From NCBI RefSeq assembly GCF_000620785.1, contig NZ_JIAI01000004.1, positions 62,001 to 126,000 of the forward strand: 64,000 nt of DNA. The letters run 5' to 3'. A program made the translations under genes and the position numbers. This DNA is from Actinospineispora acaciae DSM 45401. Its GTDB lineage: Bacteria > Actinomycetota > Actinomycetes > Mycobacteriales > Pseudonocardiaceae. Below the pieces are notes generated by a model. That model was not told the origin of the DNA and ran no database searches. It saw nothing but the letters and a program-made list of their open reading frames with translations. Numbering within the stretch: position 1 is the first letter of the stretch; every line of letters begins with the position of its first letter. Shown one piece after another: positions 17,396 through 25,166 of the stretch.

Positions 17396-17423
17396 CACAA
17401 CCCCTTTGTCGCGCCGATACCGA

Positions 17424-18464
17424 CTACCGCCCGTCCGGGACCCGGAAGCAGTGCTCGCGCCGCCAGGCCAGCCGCACCCGGTCCTCGGGCCGCACCGGCA
17501 GCTCCGAGACGTTCTGGCGCAGCACCGACAGCCGCCCGCCGACGTCCAGGGAGACCTCGTAGCGCACCAGCGCCCCGGCGAAGACCACGGCGGTGACCGT
17601 CCCGGTGGCGTTGACCTCGCCGTCCTCGGCGGGGGTGGACAGCTCGCCGTCCAGCCGGATCTTCTCCGGACGGATGCTGAACACCCCCGACCGCCCGAGC
17701 AGCGACTCGGCGGCCGGCCCTGCGACCAGGTTCGAGGTGCCCACGAACCCGGCGACGAACGCGCTGGCCGGCCGTTCGTACACCTCGGCGGGGGTGCCGA
17801 CCTGTTCCACCCCGCCCTTGTTGACCACCGCTATCCGGTCGCTCATGGTGAGCGCCTCACCCTGGTCATGGGTGACGAACACGAACGTGATGCCCACGTC
17901 GCGCTGGATCTGCTTGAGCTCGGTCTGCATGGCCAGCCGCAGCGTCAGGTCCAGCGCGCCGAGCGGCTCGTCGAGCAGCAGCACCTTCGGCCGGTTCACC
18001 AGCGCCCTGGCCAGCGCCACCCGCTGGCGCTCGCCGCCGGAGAGCTGGGCGGGCATCCGCGAGCCGTAGTCGTCCAGCCGCACCGTGCGCAGCGCCTCGC
18101 GCACCCGTTCCCGGCGTTCGGCGACGGGCACCCGCTTGACCCGCAGGCCGTACTCCACGTTGCGCGCCACGCTCATGTGCGGGAACAGCGCGTAGTCCTG
18201 GAACACCGTGTTGACGTCCCTGTCGAACGGGGCCAGCGCGGTGACGTCGCGGCCGTCCAGCTCGACGGTGCCCTCGGTCGGGGCCTCGAAGCCGGCGATC
18301 ATCCGCAGCAGCGAGGTCTTGCCCGAGCCGGACGGGCCGAGCATCGCGAAGAACTCCCCGGCGTGGATGTCCAGGTCCACCCGGTCCACCGCGCGCACCT
18401 TCCCGAAGTCCTTGCGCAGCCCGCGCAGCCGCACCGCCGGGTGGGCGGGCACCCGCCGCGGCAT
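17424..18464 (-). CDS. PotA-type ABC transporter ATPase
   Basis: 346 residues: an ABC ATPase with Walker A GPSGSGKTS, Q-loop VFQDYALFPH, signature LSGGERQRVALARAL, Walker B VLLLDEP, H-loop THDQGEAL, then a C-terminal TOBE domain (FSIRPEKIRL) as in PotA. The ATG at 18464 has GGAGGAG 8 nt upstream. The upstream GTG in frame at 18497 would overlap the dehydrogenase stop but lacks a good ribosome site. It energises the PotB/PotC pair. The gene lies 29 bp after the dehydrogenase gene, consistent with one leftward transcript starting at 19955-19983. Confidence 0.92.
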   Translation of the reverse strand: MPRRVPAHPAVRLRGLRKDFGKVRAVDRVDLDIHAGEFFAMLGPSGSGKTSLLRMIAGFEAPTEGTVELDGRDVTALAPFDRDVNTVFQDYALFPHMSVARNVEYGLRVKRVPVAERRERVREALRTVRLDDYGSRMPAQLSGGERQRVALARALVNRPKVLLLDEPLGALDLTLRLAMQTELKQIQRDVGITFVFVTHDQGEALTMSDRIAVVNKGGVEQVGTPAEVYERPASAFVAGFVGTSNLVAGPAAESLLGRSGVFSIRPEKIRLDGELSTPAEDGEVNATGTVTAVVFAGALVRYEVSLDVGGRLSVLRQNVSELPVRPEDRVRLAWRREHCFRVPDGR

Positions 18465-18493
18465 CGCCGTCTCCTCCGAGCTGGACACAGCCG

Positions 18494-19915
18494 TCACAGG
18501 GCGCTCATCACGTGCTTGACCCGGGTGTAGTCCTCCAGCCCGTACATCGACAGGTCCTTGCCGTACCCGGAGCGCTTGAACCCGCCGTGCGGCATCTCGG
18601 CCACCAGCGGGATGTGCGTGTTGATCCACACGCAGCCGAAGTCCAGCCGCGCCGCGCACCGCATGGCGCGGGCGTGGTCGGCGGTCCACACCGAGGACGC
18701 CAGCCCGTACCGAACCCCGTTGGCGGCGGCCACCGCCTCCTCCTCGGCGTCGAACGACTGCACGGTGATCACCGGCCCGAACACCTCGTTCTGGCTGATC
18801 TCGTCGTCCTGGCGCACCCCGGCGACCACCGTCGGGGCGTAGAAGTAGCCCTCGTCCCCGACCCGCCGGCCGCCGCTGGTCACCGAGGCGTGGTCGGGCA
18901 GCCGGTCCACGAACCCGCTCACCCTGGCCAGCTGCGCGGAGTTGTTCAGCGGCCCGTAGAGCACGTCCTCGTCGTCCGGGCGGCCGGTCCTGGTGGCGCT
19001 GGCCTGCCCGGTCAGCTCGGAGACGAACTCGTCGTGCGCGCCGCCACCGACCAGCACCCTGGTCGCCGCCGTGCAGTCCTGGCCGCCGTTGAAGTACCCG
19101 GCCACCGCTATCGCCTCGGCCACCGCGGCCAGGTCGGCGTCCGGGAACACGATCACCGGTGCCTTCCCGCCCAGCTCCAGGTGGACCCGCTTGACGTCGG
19201 CGGCCGCCGATCCGGCCACCTCGATCCCGGCGCGCACCGACCCGGTGATGGACACCATGGCCGGGACCTCGTGCGCGACCAGCGCGCGGCCGGTGTCGCG
19301 GTCCCCGCAGATCACGTTGAGCACCCCGGGCGGCAGGAACTCCGCGCAGATCTCGGCCAGCAGCAGGGTGGACGCCGGCGTGGTGTCCGAGGGCTTGAGC
19401 ACCACCGTGTTCCCGGCCGCCAGCGCCGGCGCGATCTTCCAGATGGCCATCAGCAGCGGGTAGTTCCATGGCGTGACCTGCGCACACACCCCGACCGGTT
19501 CGCGCCGCACGAACGAGGTGTGCCCGGCCAGGTACTCCCCGGCCGCACGGCCCTCCAGCACCCTGGCGGCGCCGGCGAAGAACCGCAGCTGGTCGAGCAC
19601 CATCGGGATCTCCTCGGCCATGGTCACCGCCAGCGGCTTGCCGGTGTTCGCCGACTCGACGGCCACCATCTCCTCGGCCCGGCGCTGCACCGCGTCGGCG
19701 ATCCGCAGCAGGGCCAGCTGGCGCTCGGCCGGCGTCGTCGACCCCCACGACTCGAACGCCGTGGCCGCAGCGGCCAGCGCGCGGTCCACGTCCTCGGCGC
19801 GCGCCACCGGGGCGGTGGTGTACGCCAGCCCGGTGACCGGGTCGATGATCTCGGCCACCGGGCCGGACAGTGCATCGACGTACCGCCCGCCGACGAAGTG
19901 CCTCAACTGGTCCAC
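18494..19915 (-). CDS. Aldehyde dehydrogenase of the gamma-aminobutyraldehyde (PatD/YdcW) type
   Basis: 473 residues, the standard PatD length. NAD-dependent oxidation of 4-aminobutanal, the product of putrescine transamination or oxidation, to GABA is the family reaction. The ALDH catalytic Glu (HLELGGKAPV) and Cys (GGQDCTAATR) are present, with the Rossmann ITGSVRAG loop. The C-terminus ends KDLSMYGLEDYTRVKHVMSAL, which is typical of PatD. GTG at 19915 is chosen for AGGAG 7 nt upstream. It is first in the leftward transcript with the Pot transporter. No aminotransferase or amine oxidase accompanies it here, so the aldehyde must come from enzymes encoded elsewhere. Confidence 0.88.
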   Translation of the reverse strand: MDQLRHFVGGRYVDALSGPVAEIIDPVTGLAYTTAPVARAEDVDRALAAAATAFESWGSTTPAERQLALLRIADAVQRRAEEMVAVESANTGKPLAVTMAEEIPMVLDQLRFFAGAARVLEGRAAGEYLAGHTSFVRREPVGVCAQVTPWNYPLLMAIWKIAPALAAGNTVVLKPSDTTPASTLLLAEICAEFLPPGVLNVICGDRDTGRALVAHEVPAMVSITGSVRAGIEVAGSAAADVKRVHLELGGKAPVIVFPDADLAAVAEAIAVAGYFNGGQDCTAATRVLVGGGAHDEFVSELTGQASATRTGRPDDEDVLYGPLNNSAQLARVSGFVDRLPDHASVTSGGRRVGDEGYFYAPTVVAGVRQDDEISQNEVFGPVITVQSFDAEEEAVAAANGVRYGLASSVWTADHARAMRCAARLDFGCVWINTHIPLVAEMPHGGFKRSGYGKDLSMYGLEDYTRVKHVMSAL

Positions 19916-19954
19916 GGGACGCTCCTCGAATGTGACGCCGGACACTCTGACAAA

Positions 19955-19983
19955 AACATATAAGTCCATATGTCAAATGACAA
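19955..19983 (-). promoter_or_regulatory. Promoter of the dehydrogenase-pot operon
   Basis: On the minus strand TTGTCA (-35, 19983-19978) and TATGTT (-10, 19960-19955) are separated by exactly 17 nt. The start would fall about 35 nt upstream of the GTG at 19915. The whole promoter is filled by inverted repeats that could bind the divergent GntR regulator. Confidence 0.55.
19957..19982. promoter_or_regulatory. Operator palindromes between the dehydrogenase and GntR genes
   Basis: Two overlapping inverted repeats: CATAT-N6-ATATG (19957-19972) and TGTCA-AA-TGACA (19971-19982). They lie in an AT-rich pocket that contrasts with the surrounding GC and span the -35 to -10 region of the leftward promoter. 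Binding by the divergent GntR protein is the natural inference. Confidence 0.5.
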
Positions 19984-20029
19984 TGGCTAGACTCCGGCCG
20001 GAAGGAACCCACAGGTCGGGAAGGACGCG

Positions 20030-20782
20030 ATGGTCCGCCGCATGTCGCACAGCGCGCGGTCGGCCGTGTTCGCGCCGCTGGAGCAGGCCGGCCGCGCCGA
20101 GGCGGTGACCCGGCGGTTGGTGGACGCGATCACCCTGGGGCTGCTCCGCGATGCCGAACAGCTGCCCAGCGAGACCGAGCTGGCCGGCCGGTTCGGCGTG
20201 TCCACGGTGACCGTGCGGGAGGCGCTGGTCGCGTTGCGCCAGCTCGGGCTGGTGGAGACCCGCCGAGGGCGCGGCGGGGGCAGCTTCGTGCGGACCCCCG
20301 CCGACTCCCAGGGCTCTCCCGCCGAGGCCTGGCGGCGGCGCCTGCGCGCGGTGTCCCTGACCGACCTGCGCGACGTCGGCGACCACTACCTGGCGATCGC
20401 CGGCACCGCGGCCAAGCTGGCCGCCGAGCGCAGCACCGCCGACGACATGGACCGTCTCCGGCTGGCCACCGAGGACATCGCCGCCGCGACCGGGACGGCG
20501 GCCTCGCGCGCCGAGCGGCACTTCCACCTGGAGGTCGCGGCGGCCGCGCAGTCGCCCCGGCTGACCCGTCAGGAGCTCCAGCTCCAGGCCGAACAGGGCG
20601 GGCTGTTGTGGCTTCCGGTCGGCCGCACGGATCACCACGAGCACGCGTACGCCGCGCACGACGCGATCACGAAGGCCATCGCGGACGGCGACGGCGAGCT
20701 GGCCCGGCGGCTGACCGAGCGCCACATCCTGGACGCGATCGACCGGCTGGCGGAGCTACACCTGGACCTGATCGATCCGTAA
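20030..20782 (+). CDS. GntR-family (FadR-subfamily) transcriptional regulator
   Basis: 250 residues. An N-terminal winged helix (about 22-90) contains LPSETELAGRFGVSTVTVREALVAL, followed by the GntR wing and a helical FCD ligand domain (about 110-245) with conserved acidic/His positions in DRLRLATEDI and ERHFHLEVAAA. GGAAGGA precedes the ATG. Divergent placement from the aminobutyraldehyde dehydrogenase and Pot genes, with palindromes in the shared promoter, makes it the likely repressor of polyamine use. Ligand is unknown. It runs on into the cache-domain gene 15 bp downstream. Confidence 0.9.
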   Translation: MVRRMSHSARSAVFAPLEQAGRAEAVTRRLVDAITLGLLRDAEQLPSETELAGRFGVSTVTVREALVALRQLGLVETRRGRGGGSFVRTPADSQGSPAEAWRRRLRAVSLTDLRDVGDHYLAIAGTAAKLAAERSTADDMDRLRLATEDIAAATGTAASRAERHFHLEVAAAAQSPRLTRQELQLQAEQGGLLWLPVGRTDHHEHAYAAHDAITKAIADGDGELARRLTERHILDAIDRLAELHLDLIDP

Positions 20783-20797
20783 GCTTCCAACCCTGGG

Positions 20798-21535
20798 GTG
20801 AGCACCGTGACGGACACGCGGACGCGAACCGGCGACGACGTCGTCGAGCAGGTGTCGAGCATCGTGGAAGGGGTCTTCACCGGCCTCGAACCGCTGCTCG
20901 CCGCCGCCGAGGCGCTGCTCGCCGCCCCCGGGCGGCCGACCGCCACCGACCTGGAGCGGCTGCGCCCGCCGGTGCTGGACACCCTCGGCGGGCTGGTCGT
21001 CGGCGCCGGCTTCATCGCCGCCCCGCACGCCCTGGCCGACCAGGAGTTCGGCTTCGAGTGGTGGACCACCGCGTTCACCGGCACGCCCAGCCAGCTGTTC
21101 ATCAGCCTGGACCCCGCCAGCGACCACTTCCTGGACTACACCCGCCAGTCCTGGTTCACCGTGCCCCGCGACACCGGGCGCCGGCACATCACCGGCCCGT
21201 ACGTCGACTACCTGTGCACCGACGAGTACACCCTGACCTTCACCATCCCGGTCCGCCGAGGCCGGGCGTTCGCCGGCGTGGTCGGCGCCGACATGTTCGT
21301 CCGCGAGTTCGAACACGCCGTACAGCCGAGCCTGGACCGGACGGCCCGCGCCGCGCTGGTGAACGCGCAGGGCAGGGTGATCGTGTCCACCCTGGCGCGG
21401 CAGGTCACCGGGTCGGTGGTCCGCGAGCCGGACGTCCCGGCGTGGTGGACCTCCGGCGCCGAGTCACTGACCGGCCCCCGCGCCACGCTGCGCCGCTGCG
21501 GCAACGCCCCGATCGCCCTGCTGACCGAGCCGTGA
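20798..21535 (+). CDS. Soluble cache-domain ligand-sensor-like protein
   Basis: 245 residues with no signal peptide and no membrane span. The middle resembles an extracytoplasmic double-cache sensor core: FEWWTT, FLDYTRQSWFTVP, GPYVDYLCTDEYTLTFTIPV and a second lobe with GVVGADMFV and ALVNAQGRVIVST. Cache domains normally sit outside the cell on chemoreceptors or kinases and bind amines or amino acids. Here the domain stands alone in the cytoplasm and is co-transcribed with the polyamine-linked GntR gene. I infer a co-sensor or accessory to that regulator; no output domain is visible. GTG at 20798 follows GGGG, and the fourth-codon GTG is an alternative. Confidence 0.75.
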   Translation: MSTVTDTRTRTGDDVVEQVSSIVEGVFTGLEPLLAAAEALLAAPGRPTATDLERLRPPVLDTLGGLVVGAGFIAAPHALADQEFGFEWWTTAFTGTPSQLFISLDPASDHFLDYTRQSWFTVPRDTGRRHITGPYVDYLCTDEYTLTFTIPVRRGRAFAGVVGADMFVREFEHAVQPSLDRTARAALVNAQGRVIVSTLARQVTGSVVREPDVPAWWTSGAESLTGPRATLRRCGNAPIALLTEP

Positions 21536-21626
21536 CCCTGGTAGTGGTCGTAGGTCTCGCGGATATGTGGTCGACCGCGACCCTCGGCTGGGCGAGATGT
21601 CCGAGTGAGAGGTCCCCCTGCGCGAG

Positions 21627-21660
21627 ACCCTGTACCGATGACGACCCTGTACCGATGACG
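21627..21660 (+). repeat. 17-bp perfect tandem duplication
   Basis: The unit ACCCTGTACCGATGACG occurs twice head-to-tail (21627-21643 and 21644-21660). Each copy supplies an ATGACG, but the first leads to a stop after six codons while the second opens the 49-residue membrane ORF. The duplication therefore sits across that gene's start and could be a slipped-strand switch in leader length. Confidence 0.85.
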
Positions 21661-21804
21661 ACATTGCCCGAACCCGAGAGCGCACCGAGGCGCCCAGCAT
21701 CCGATCTCCGGGCGGTCACCGTCTACGTCGTGGCCGTGGTGCTGGGCGGAGTGGGCGGCTTCGCGCTCACCAAGCTCGTCGGTAAACCGGGCACAAATCG
21801 ATAA
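21655..21804 (+). CDS. Small single-span membrane protein (49 aa)
   Basis: ATG at 21655 to TAA at 21804. The product has a polar Pro/Glu/Arg-rich N-terminus (TLPEPESAPRRP) and one hydrophobic span at about residues 21-39 (VTVYVVAVVLGGVGGFAL), then a short basic tail (KPGTNR). The coding pattern is actinobacterial in third-position use. No clear ribosome site precedes it, and a 17-bp duplication spans the start. I do not recognise the family. It precedes another small membrane protein at 21845 on the same strand. Confidence 0.55.
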   Translation: MTTLPEPESAPRRPASDLRAVTVYVVAVVLGGVGGFALTKLVGKPGTNR

Positions 21805-21844
21805 CAACCGGTATATCCCGGCACGTGCCGGGCATCACCCGCTC

Positions 21845-22180
21845 ATGACGACAGATCGCGGGTCTCCCGGAACGGCTACCAGGATCGGCGCGACGTTCGG
21901 CCGAGCGGTTGACTTCGTGAGCGGGGCGGTCCGTCTGGTTGGTGTGGTCTTCGCCGCCATCCTCGTCGGGAACATCGTGCTCACACTCCTCGATGCCAAC
22001 CCCGAGAACCAGATCACCACGTTCTTCGCCGATTCCTCCAGCAAGCTCGCGCTCTGGTTCGACGGGCTGTTCACCCCCGACGACCCGAAGCTCGCCCTGC
22101 CGATCAACCACGGCCTCGCCGCGGTGTTCTGGCTCGTGGCGGCCGCGATCGTCGCGCGCCTGCTGCGTGCACTGCGCTGA
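21845..22180 (+). CDS. Small two-span membrane protein (111 aa), unknown function
   Basis: ATG 21845 to TGA. Two hydrophobic segments at about residues 27-48 (GAVRLVGVVFAAILVGNIVLTL) and 88-108 (GLAAVFWLVAAAIVARLLRAL) flank an extracellular or cytoplasmic loop of about 40 residues (FFADSSSKLALWFDGLF). The layout resembles short actinobacterial YggT-like or envelope proteins but I cannot name a family with confidence. It follows the 49-aa membrane ORF by 40 bp and may share its transcript. Confidence 0.7.
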   Translation: MTTDRGSPGTATRIGATFGRAVDFVSGAVRLVGVVFAAILVGNIVLTLLDANPENQITTFFADSSSKLALWFDGLFTPDDPKLALPINHGLAAVFWLVAAAIVARLLRALR

Positions 22181-22231
22181 CGTCCGCAAGCGGGTTCCCC
22201 GGTCGGGCGGCGTGACCCCGCGCACCGGTCG

Positions 22232-22561
22232 TCATGCCACCGCGGCGTCGAGCGGCAGGAGCCGGTCCTCGTCGGCGGCTCGGATCGCTCGCAACGCGGC
22301 GTTGCTGGGGTTGACCACCTCGAAGCCGAGCCCGCGAATCCGACAGAGCCGGCAGGCGTTGGTCAGGGCGCACAGGCCGGCGGCGTCGACGAAGTCCAAC
22401 CGGGCGAGGTCGACGACCACCCCGTGGCTGGCGCGCGAGCACGCGTAGGTCAGCTTGATGTCCAGCATCGTGGCGTTGGAGAGATCCACTTCGCCCTGCA
22501 CCACCACCTCGGTGCGAACCCCCGGACCATCGTTGATCGACACATGCATCAGTGGGCGCAT
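22232..22561 (-). CDS. STAS-domain protein (anti-sigma factor antagonist type), phospho-site Ser replaced
   Basis: 109 residues from an ATG at 22561 chosen because GGAGGGGA lies 7 nt upstream; an upstream in-frame extension to 22642 lacks a site. The single STAS domain shows VVVQGEVDLSNATMLD, GVVVDLARLDFVDAAGLCAL and VVNPSNAALRAI. Classical SpoIIAA/RsbV proteins release a sigma factor when their Ser in the DSSG motif is unphosphorylated. Here that position reads DAAG, so kinase control through this Ser is lost. No anti-sigma factor is adjacent. Role in a stress switch is inferred from family only. Confidence 0.85.
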   Translation of the reverse strand: MRPLMHVSINDGPGVRTEVVVQGEVDLSNATMLDIKLTYACSRASHGVVVDLARLDFVDAAGLCALTNACRLCRIRGLGFEVVNPSNAALRAIRAADEDRLLPLDAAVA

Positions 22562-22713
22562 GGCAGCGTCCCCTCCGCCGTTGGGATACCTCGTTGCCCT
22601 CCCGACCACCGTGGCCGGCCTACCCGCTCCGGCGCCGGCCATACGTGAGCGGCCGGTGCCCTGGTTCGACGACGGTCAGCGGCACCACGCGCACGGCGTG
22701 CGGCGCTGCCTGC

Positions 22714-23175
22714 CTACTCGTGGGGGCTGGCCCCGCGCGGGTGCAGCCACCCGCGCACCGCGTCGCCGAACCGGTCGACGATCCAGGTCGGCGGGCGGGG
22801 GTCCCGAGCGGGCAGCTGCGTGGGTATCGCCCGGCTGTCCACGCGAACGTCCACCTTGGCGTCGTCGAAGCACCAGTATCCGGCGATCTTGCCGGCCTCG
22901 GGCAACGGGTCGCGGTAGCACCACGCCACGTCCGCGACCTCGCCGGCGCCGGCGTAGCTCGCCGTGCCCTTGTACGGGCAGACGGTGCTGGTCGACGACT
23001 CGGTGAGCTCGTCGGAGCGCAGGTCCGGCAGGTAGAACCGGTTGGGCAGCCCGGTCTCGGACACGAGCATCGGCCGTGCCGAAGGGTCGCCGATGGCAGC
23101 GGCCGCTCGCTCTGACCCGGCAGCGACACCGGGCTGCGGTTCGACCCCGACAGCGGCGGGCACGAAGCCATCCAC
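22714..23175 (-). CDS. DUF427-domain protein
   Basis: 153 residues. From about residue 36 the text is a recognisable DUF427 domain: LVSETGLPNRFYLP, TSTVCPYKGTASY, DVAWCYRDPLPEAGKIAGYWCF and a VDVRVD strand near the end. The biochemical role is unknown; the fold is a compact beta barrel often found as one or two copies. The first 35 residues (Ala/Pro/Gln rich) do not match the family, so translation could begin at Met36 (23070), although no ribosome site is evident there. The C-terminal tail adds WIVDRFGDAVRGWLHPRG. Confidence 0.8.
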   Translation of the reverse strand: MDGFVPAAVGVEPQPGVAAGSERAAAAIGDPSARPMLVSETGLPNRFYLPDLRSDELTESSTSTVCPYKGTASYAGAGEVADVAWCYRDPLPEAGKIAGYWCFDDAKVDVRVDSRAIPTQLPARDPRPPTWIVDRFGDAVRGWLHPRGASPHE

Positions 23176-23290
23176 CTCGCCGAGCTGCTCGCCGGCGGCC
23201 TGTCGAACGGCGTGAGCGGACGGTGACGGCGATGGTCCCGGCTCGCCGCGCAGCTCGGTGGCCGGGTCGGCGATCAGCGGATGACCGCCG

Positions 23291-25081
23291 TCATCTCCGA
23301 TGCGGCAGGAACTCCTGCAGCTTGGTCTTGACCCCCTGTTTCAGCACGCCCCAGCGGTCCTCGTCGCCGTGCGCCATCGACAGCGCCGAGTCCTTCATCT
23401 GCTCCCAGCTGGCGTGTGGCGGGATGGGCGGCACGTTGGGGTCGCAGCGCACGTCGAGCACCGAGGGGCGGTCGGCGCCCAGCGCCCGCTCCCAGGCGGG
23501 AACGATCTCGTCGGGCTTGTCCACGGCGATCGCGTCGAGCCCGAGGCCCCGCGCGAACGCCGCGTAGGAGACCTCGGGCAGCGACTGGGACTCGGCGAAC
23601 TTGGGCGCGCCCTGCATCGCGCGCATCTCCCAGGTGACCTGGTTGAGATCGTTGTTGTGCAGCACCGCCACGACCAGCCGGGGGTCGCTCCACTCCTGCC
23701 AGTACCGCTTGATGGTGATCAGCTCCGCGAGACCGTTCATCTGCATGGCGCCGTCGCCTTCGAGCACGATCACCGGCCGGTCCGGGTGGGCGAACTTGGC
23801 CCCGATCCCGTACGGCACACCGGGGCCCATGGTCGCCAGCGTGCCGGACAGCGAACCCCGCATCCGGCCTCGGAAGCGCAGGTTGCGGGCGTACCAGTTG
23901 GCGGCCGAGCCGGAGTCGGCGGTCACGATCGCGTCCTCGGGCAGCCGCTCGGACAGCTCGGAGAACAGCCGCATCGGGTTGATCGGGTCCGCCTCGAGCT
24001 CGGCCTGCATCCGCATGGTCTCCCACCATCGGGCCACGTCCGACTCGATCCGCTCGCGCCAGCACCGATCCGTGCGCTCGGCCAGCAACGGGATCAGCGC
24101 GCGCAGCGTGGTGGCGGCGTCGCCGACCAGGTTGACCTCGTACGGATAGCGCATGCCGACCAGCGTCGGGTCGATGTCGATCTGCACCGCGCGGGCCTGG
24201 TCGAGCTCGGGCATGAACTGGGTGTACGGGAAGCTCGAACCGACGGTGAGCAGCGTGTCGCAACCGGCCATCATCTCGTAGCTGGGCCGCGTGCCCAACA
24301 ACCCGATCGCGCCGGTCACGTACGGCAGCTCGTCGGAGAGCACGTCCTTGCCCAACAGCGCCTTCGCCACCCCGGCCCCGAGCAGCTCGGCGACCCGGCG
24401 CAGCTCCTCGGCGGCACCTCGGGCGCCCGCACCGGCCAGGATCGCGACCCGCTCGCCGGCGTTGAGCACCTCGGCCGCACGGCCGAGGGCATCGCTGTCG
24501 GGCACCTGGCCGGGCTGGGTCAGCCCCAGGCTGGACGGGACCATCTTGAACTCGTGCCCGGGCGCGACGTAGTCCAGCTCCTGCACGTCCGCCGGGATGA
24601 TCACCGCCGTGGCGGTGCGCCGCGCGGTGGCCACCCGGATGGCCCGGTCCAGCACGTTGGGCAGCTGCTCGGGGACCGTGACCATCTGGACGTAGTCGCT
24701 GGCCACGTCCTTGTACAGGCTGAGCAGGTCGATCTCCTGCTGGTAGGAGCCGCCCATCGCGCCGCGGTTGGTCTGCCCGACGACGGCCACCACCGGCACG
24801 TGGTCGAGCTTGGCGTCATACAGCCCGTTGAGCAGGTGGATCGCCCCCGGGCCCGACGTGGCGGCACACACGCCCACCCGCCCGGAGAACTTCGCGTAGC
24901 CCACGGCCTCGAGCGCCGACATCTCCTCATGGCGGGACTGCACGAACCGAGGCTCGTTGCCGGCTCGCACCCACGCGGCCATGATGCCGTTGATGCCGTC
25001 ACCCGGGTAACCGAACACGTACTCGACGCCCCACTGGCGGAGGCGACGCAAGACGTAGTCACCGACGGTCTGCGTTGGCAT
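23291..25081 (-). CDS. poxB: PoxB-like thiamine-diphosphate pyruvate:quinone oxidoreductase
   Basis: 596 residues with the three domains of ThDP enzymes: the N-terminal domain with the catalytic Glu (FVQSRHEEMSALEA), a central FAD/nucleotide domain (VLNAGERVAILAGAGARGA), and the C-terminal ThDP/Mg domain with GDGAMQMNGLAE and HNNDLNQ. PoxB oxidises pyruvate to acetate and CO2 at the membrane, passing electrons to quinone. The C-terminal tail (WEQMKDSALSMAHGDED) fits membrane-activated enzymes. Its ATG at 25081 is preceded by GGAAGAGGAAG. It stands as a single gene between the DUF427 protein and the acyl-CoA oxidase gene. Other ThDP decarboxylases cannot be fully excluded. Confidence 0.85.
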   Translation of the reverse strand: MPTQTVGDYVLRRLRQWGVEYVFGYPGDGINGIMAAWVRAGNEPRFVQSRHEEMSALEAVGYAKFSGRVGVCAATSGPGAIHLLNGLYDAKLDHVPVVAVVGQTNRGAMGGSYQQEIDLLSLYKDVASDYVQMVTVPEQLPNVLDRAIRVATARRTATAVIIPADVQELDYVAPGHEFKMVPSSLGLTQPGQVPDSDALGRAAEVLNAGERVAILAGAGARGAAEELRRVAELLGAGVAKALLGKDVLSDELPYVTGAIGLLGTRPSYEMMAGCDTLLTVGSSFPYTQFMPELDQARAVQIDIDPTLVGMRYPYEVNLVGDAATTLRALIPLLAERTDRCWRERIESDVARWWETMRMQAELEADPINPMRLFSELSERLPEDAIVTADSGSAANWYARNLRFRGRMRGSLSGTLATMGPGVPYGIGAKFAHPDRPVIVLEGDGAMQMNGLAELITIKRYWQEWSDPRLVVAVLHNNDLNQVTWEMRAMQGAPKFAESQSLPEVSYAAFARGLGLDAIAVDKPDEIVPAWERALGADRPSVLDVRCDPNVPPIPPHASWEQMKDSALSMAHGDEDRWGVLKQGVKTKLQEFLPHRR

Positions 25082-25166
25082 GAGACTTCCTCTTCCCGGC
25101 CGAGGACGGTTTCGTCACCATCCCCGCTCAGGCCGGCGCCAAACATGAACCGGCCGGTCCGAACCG

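Noticed and set aside
23119..23226. Coding-like stretch reading DTGLRFDPDSGGHEAIH and ending in TGA
   Set aside because: It looks protein-like but has no start, only about 35 residues, and I cannot name a family. It may be a remnant, not enough to list as a gene.
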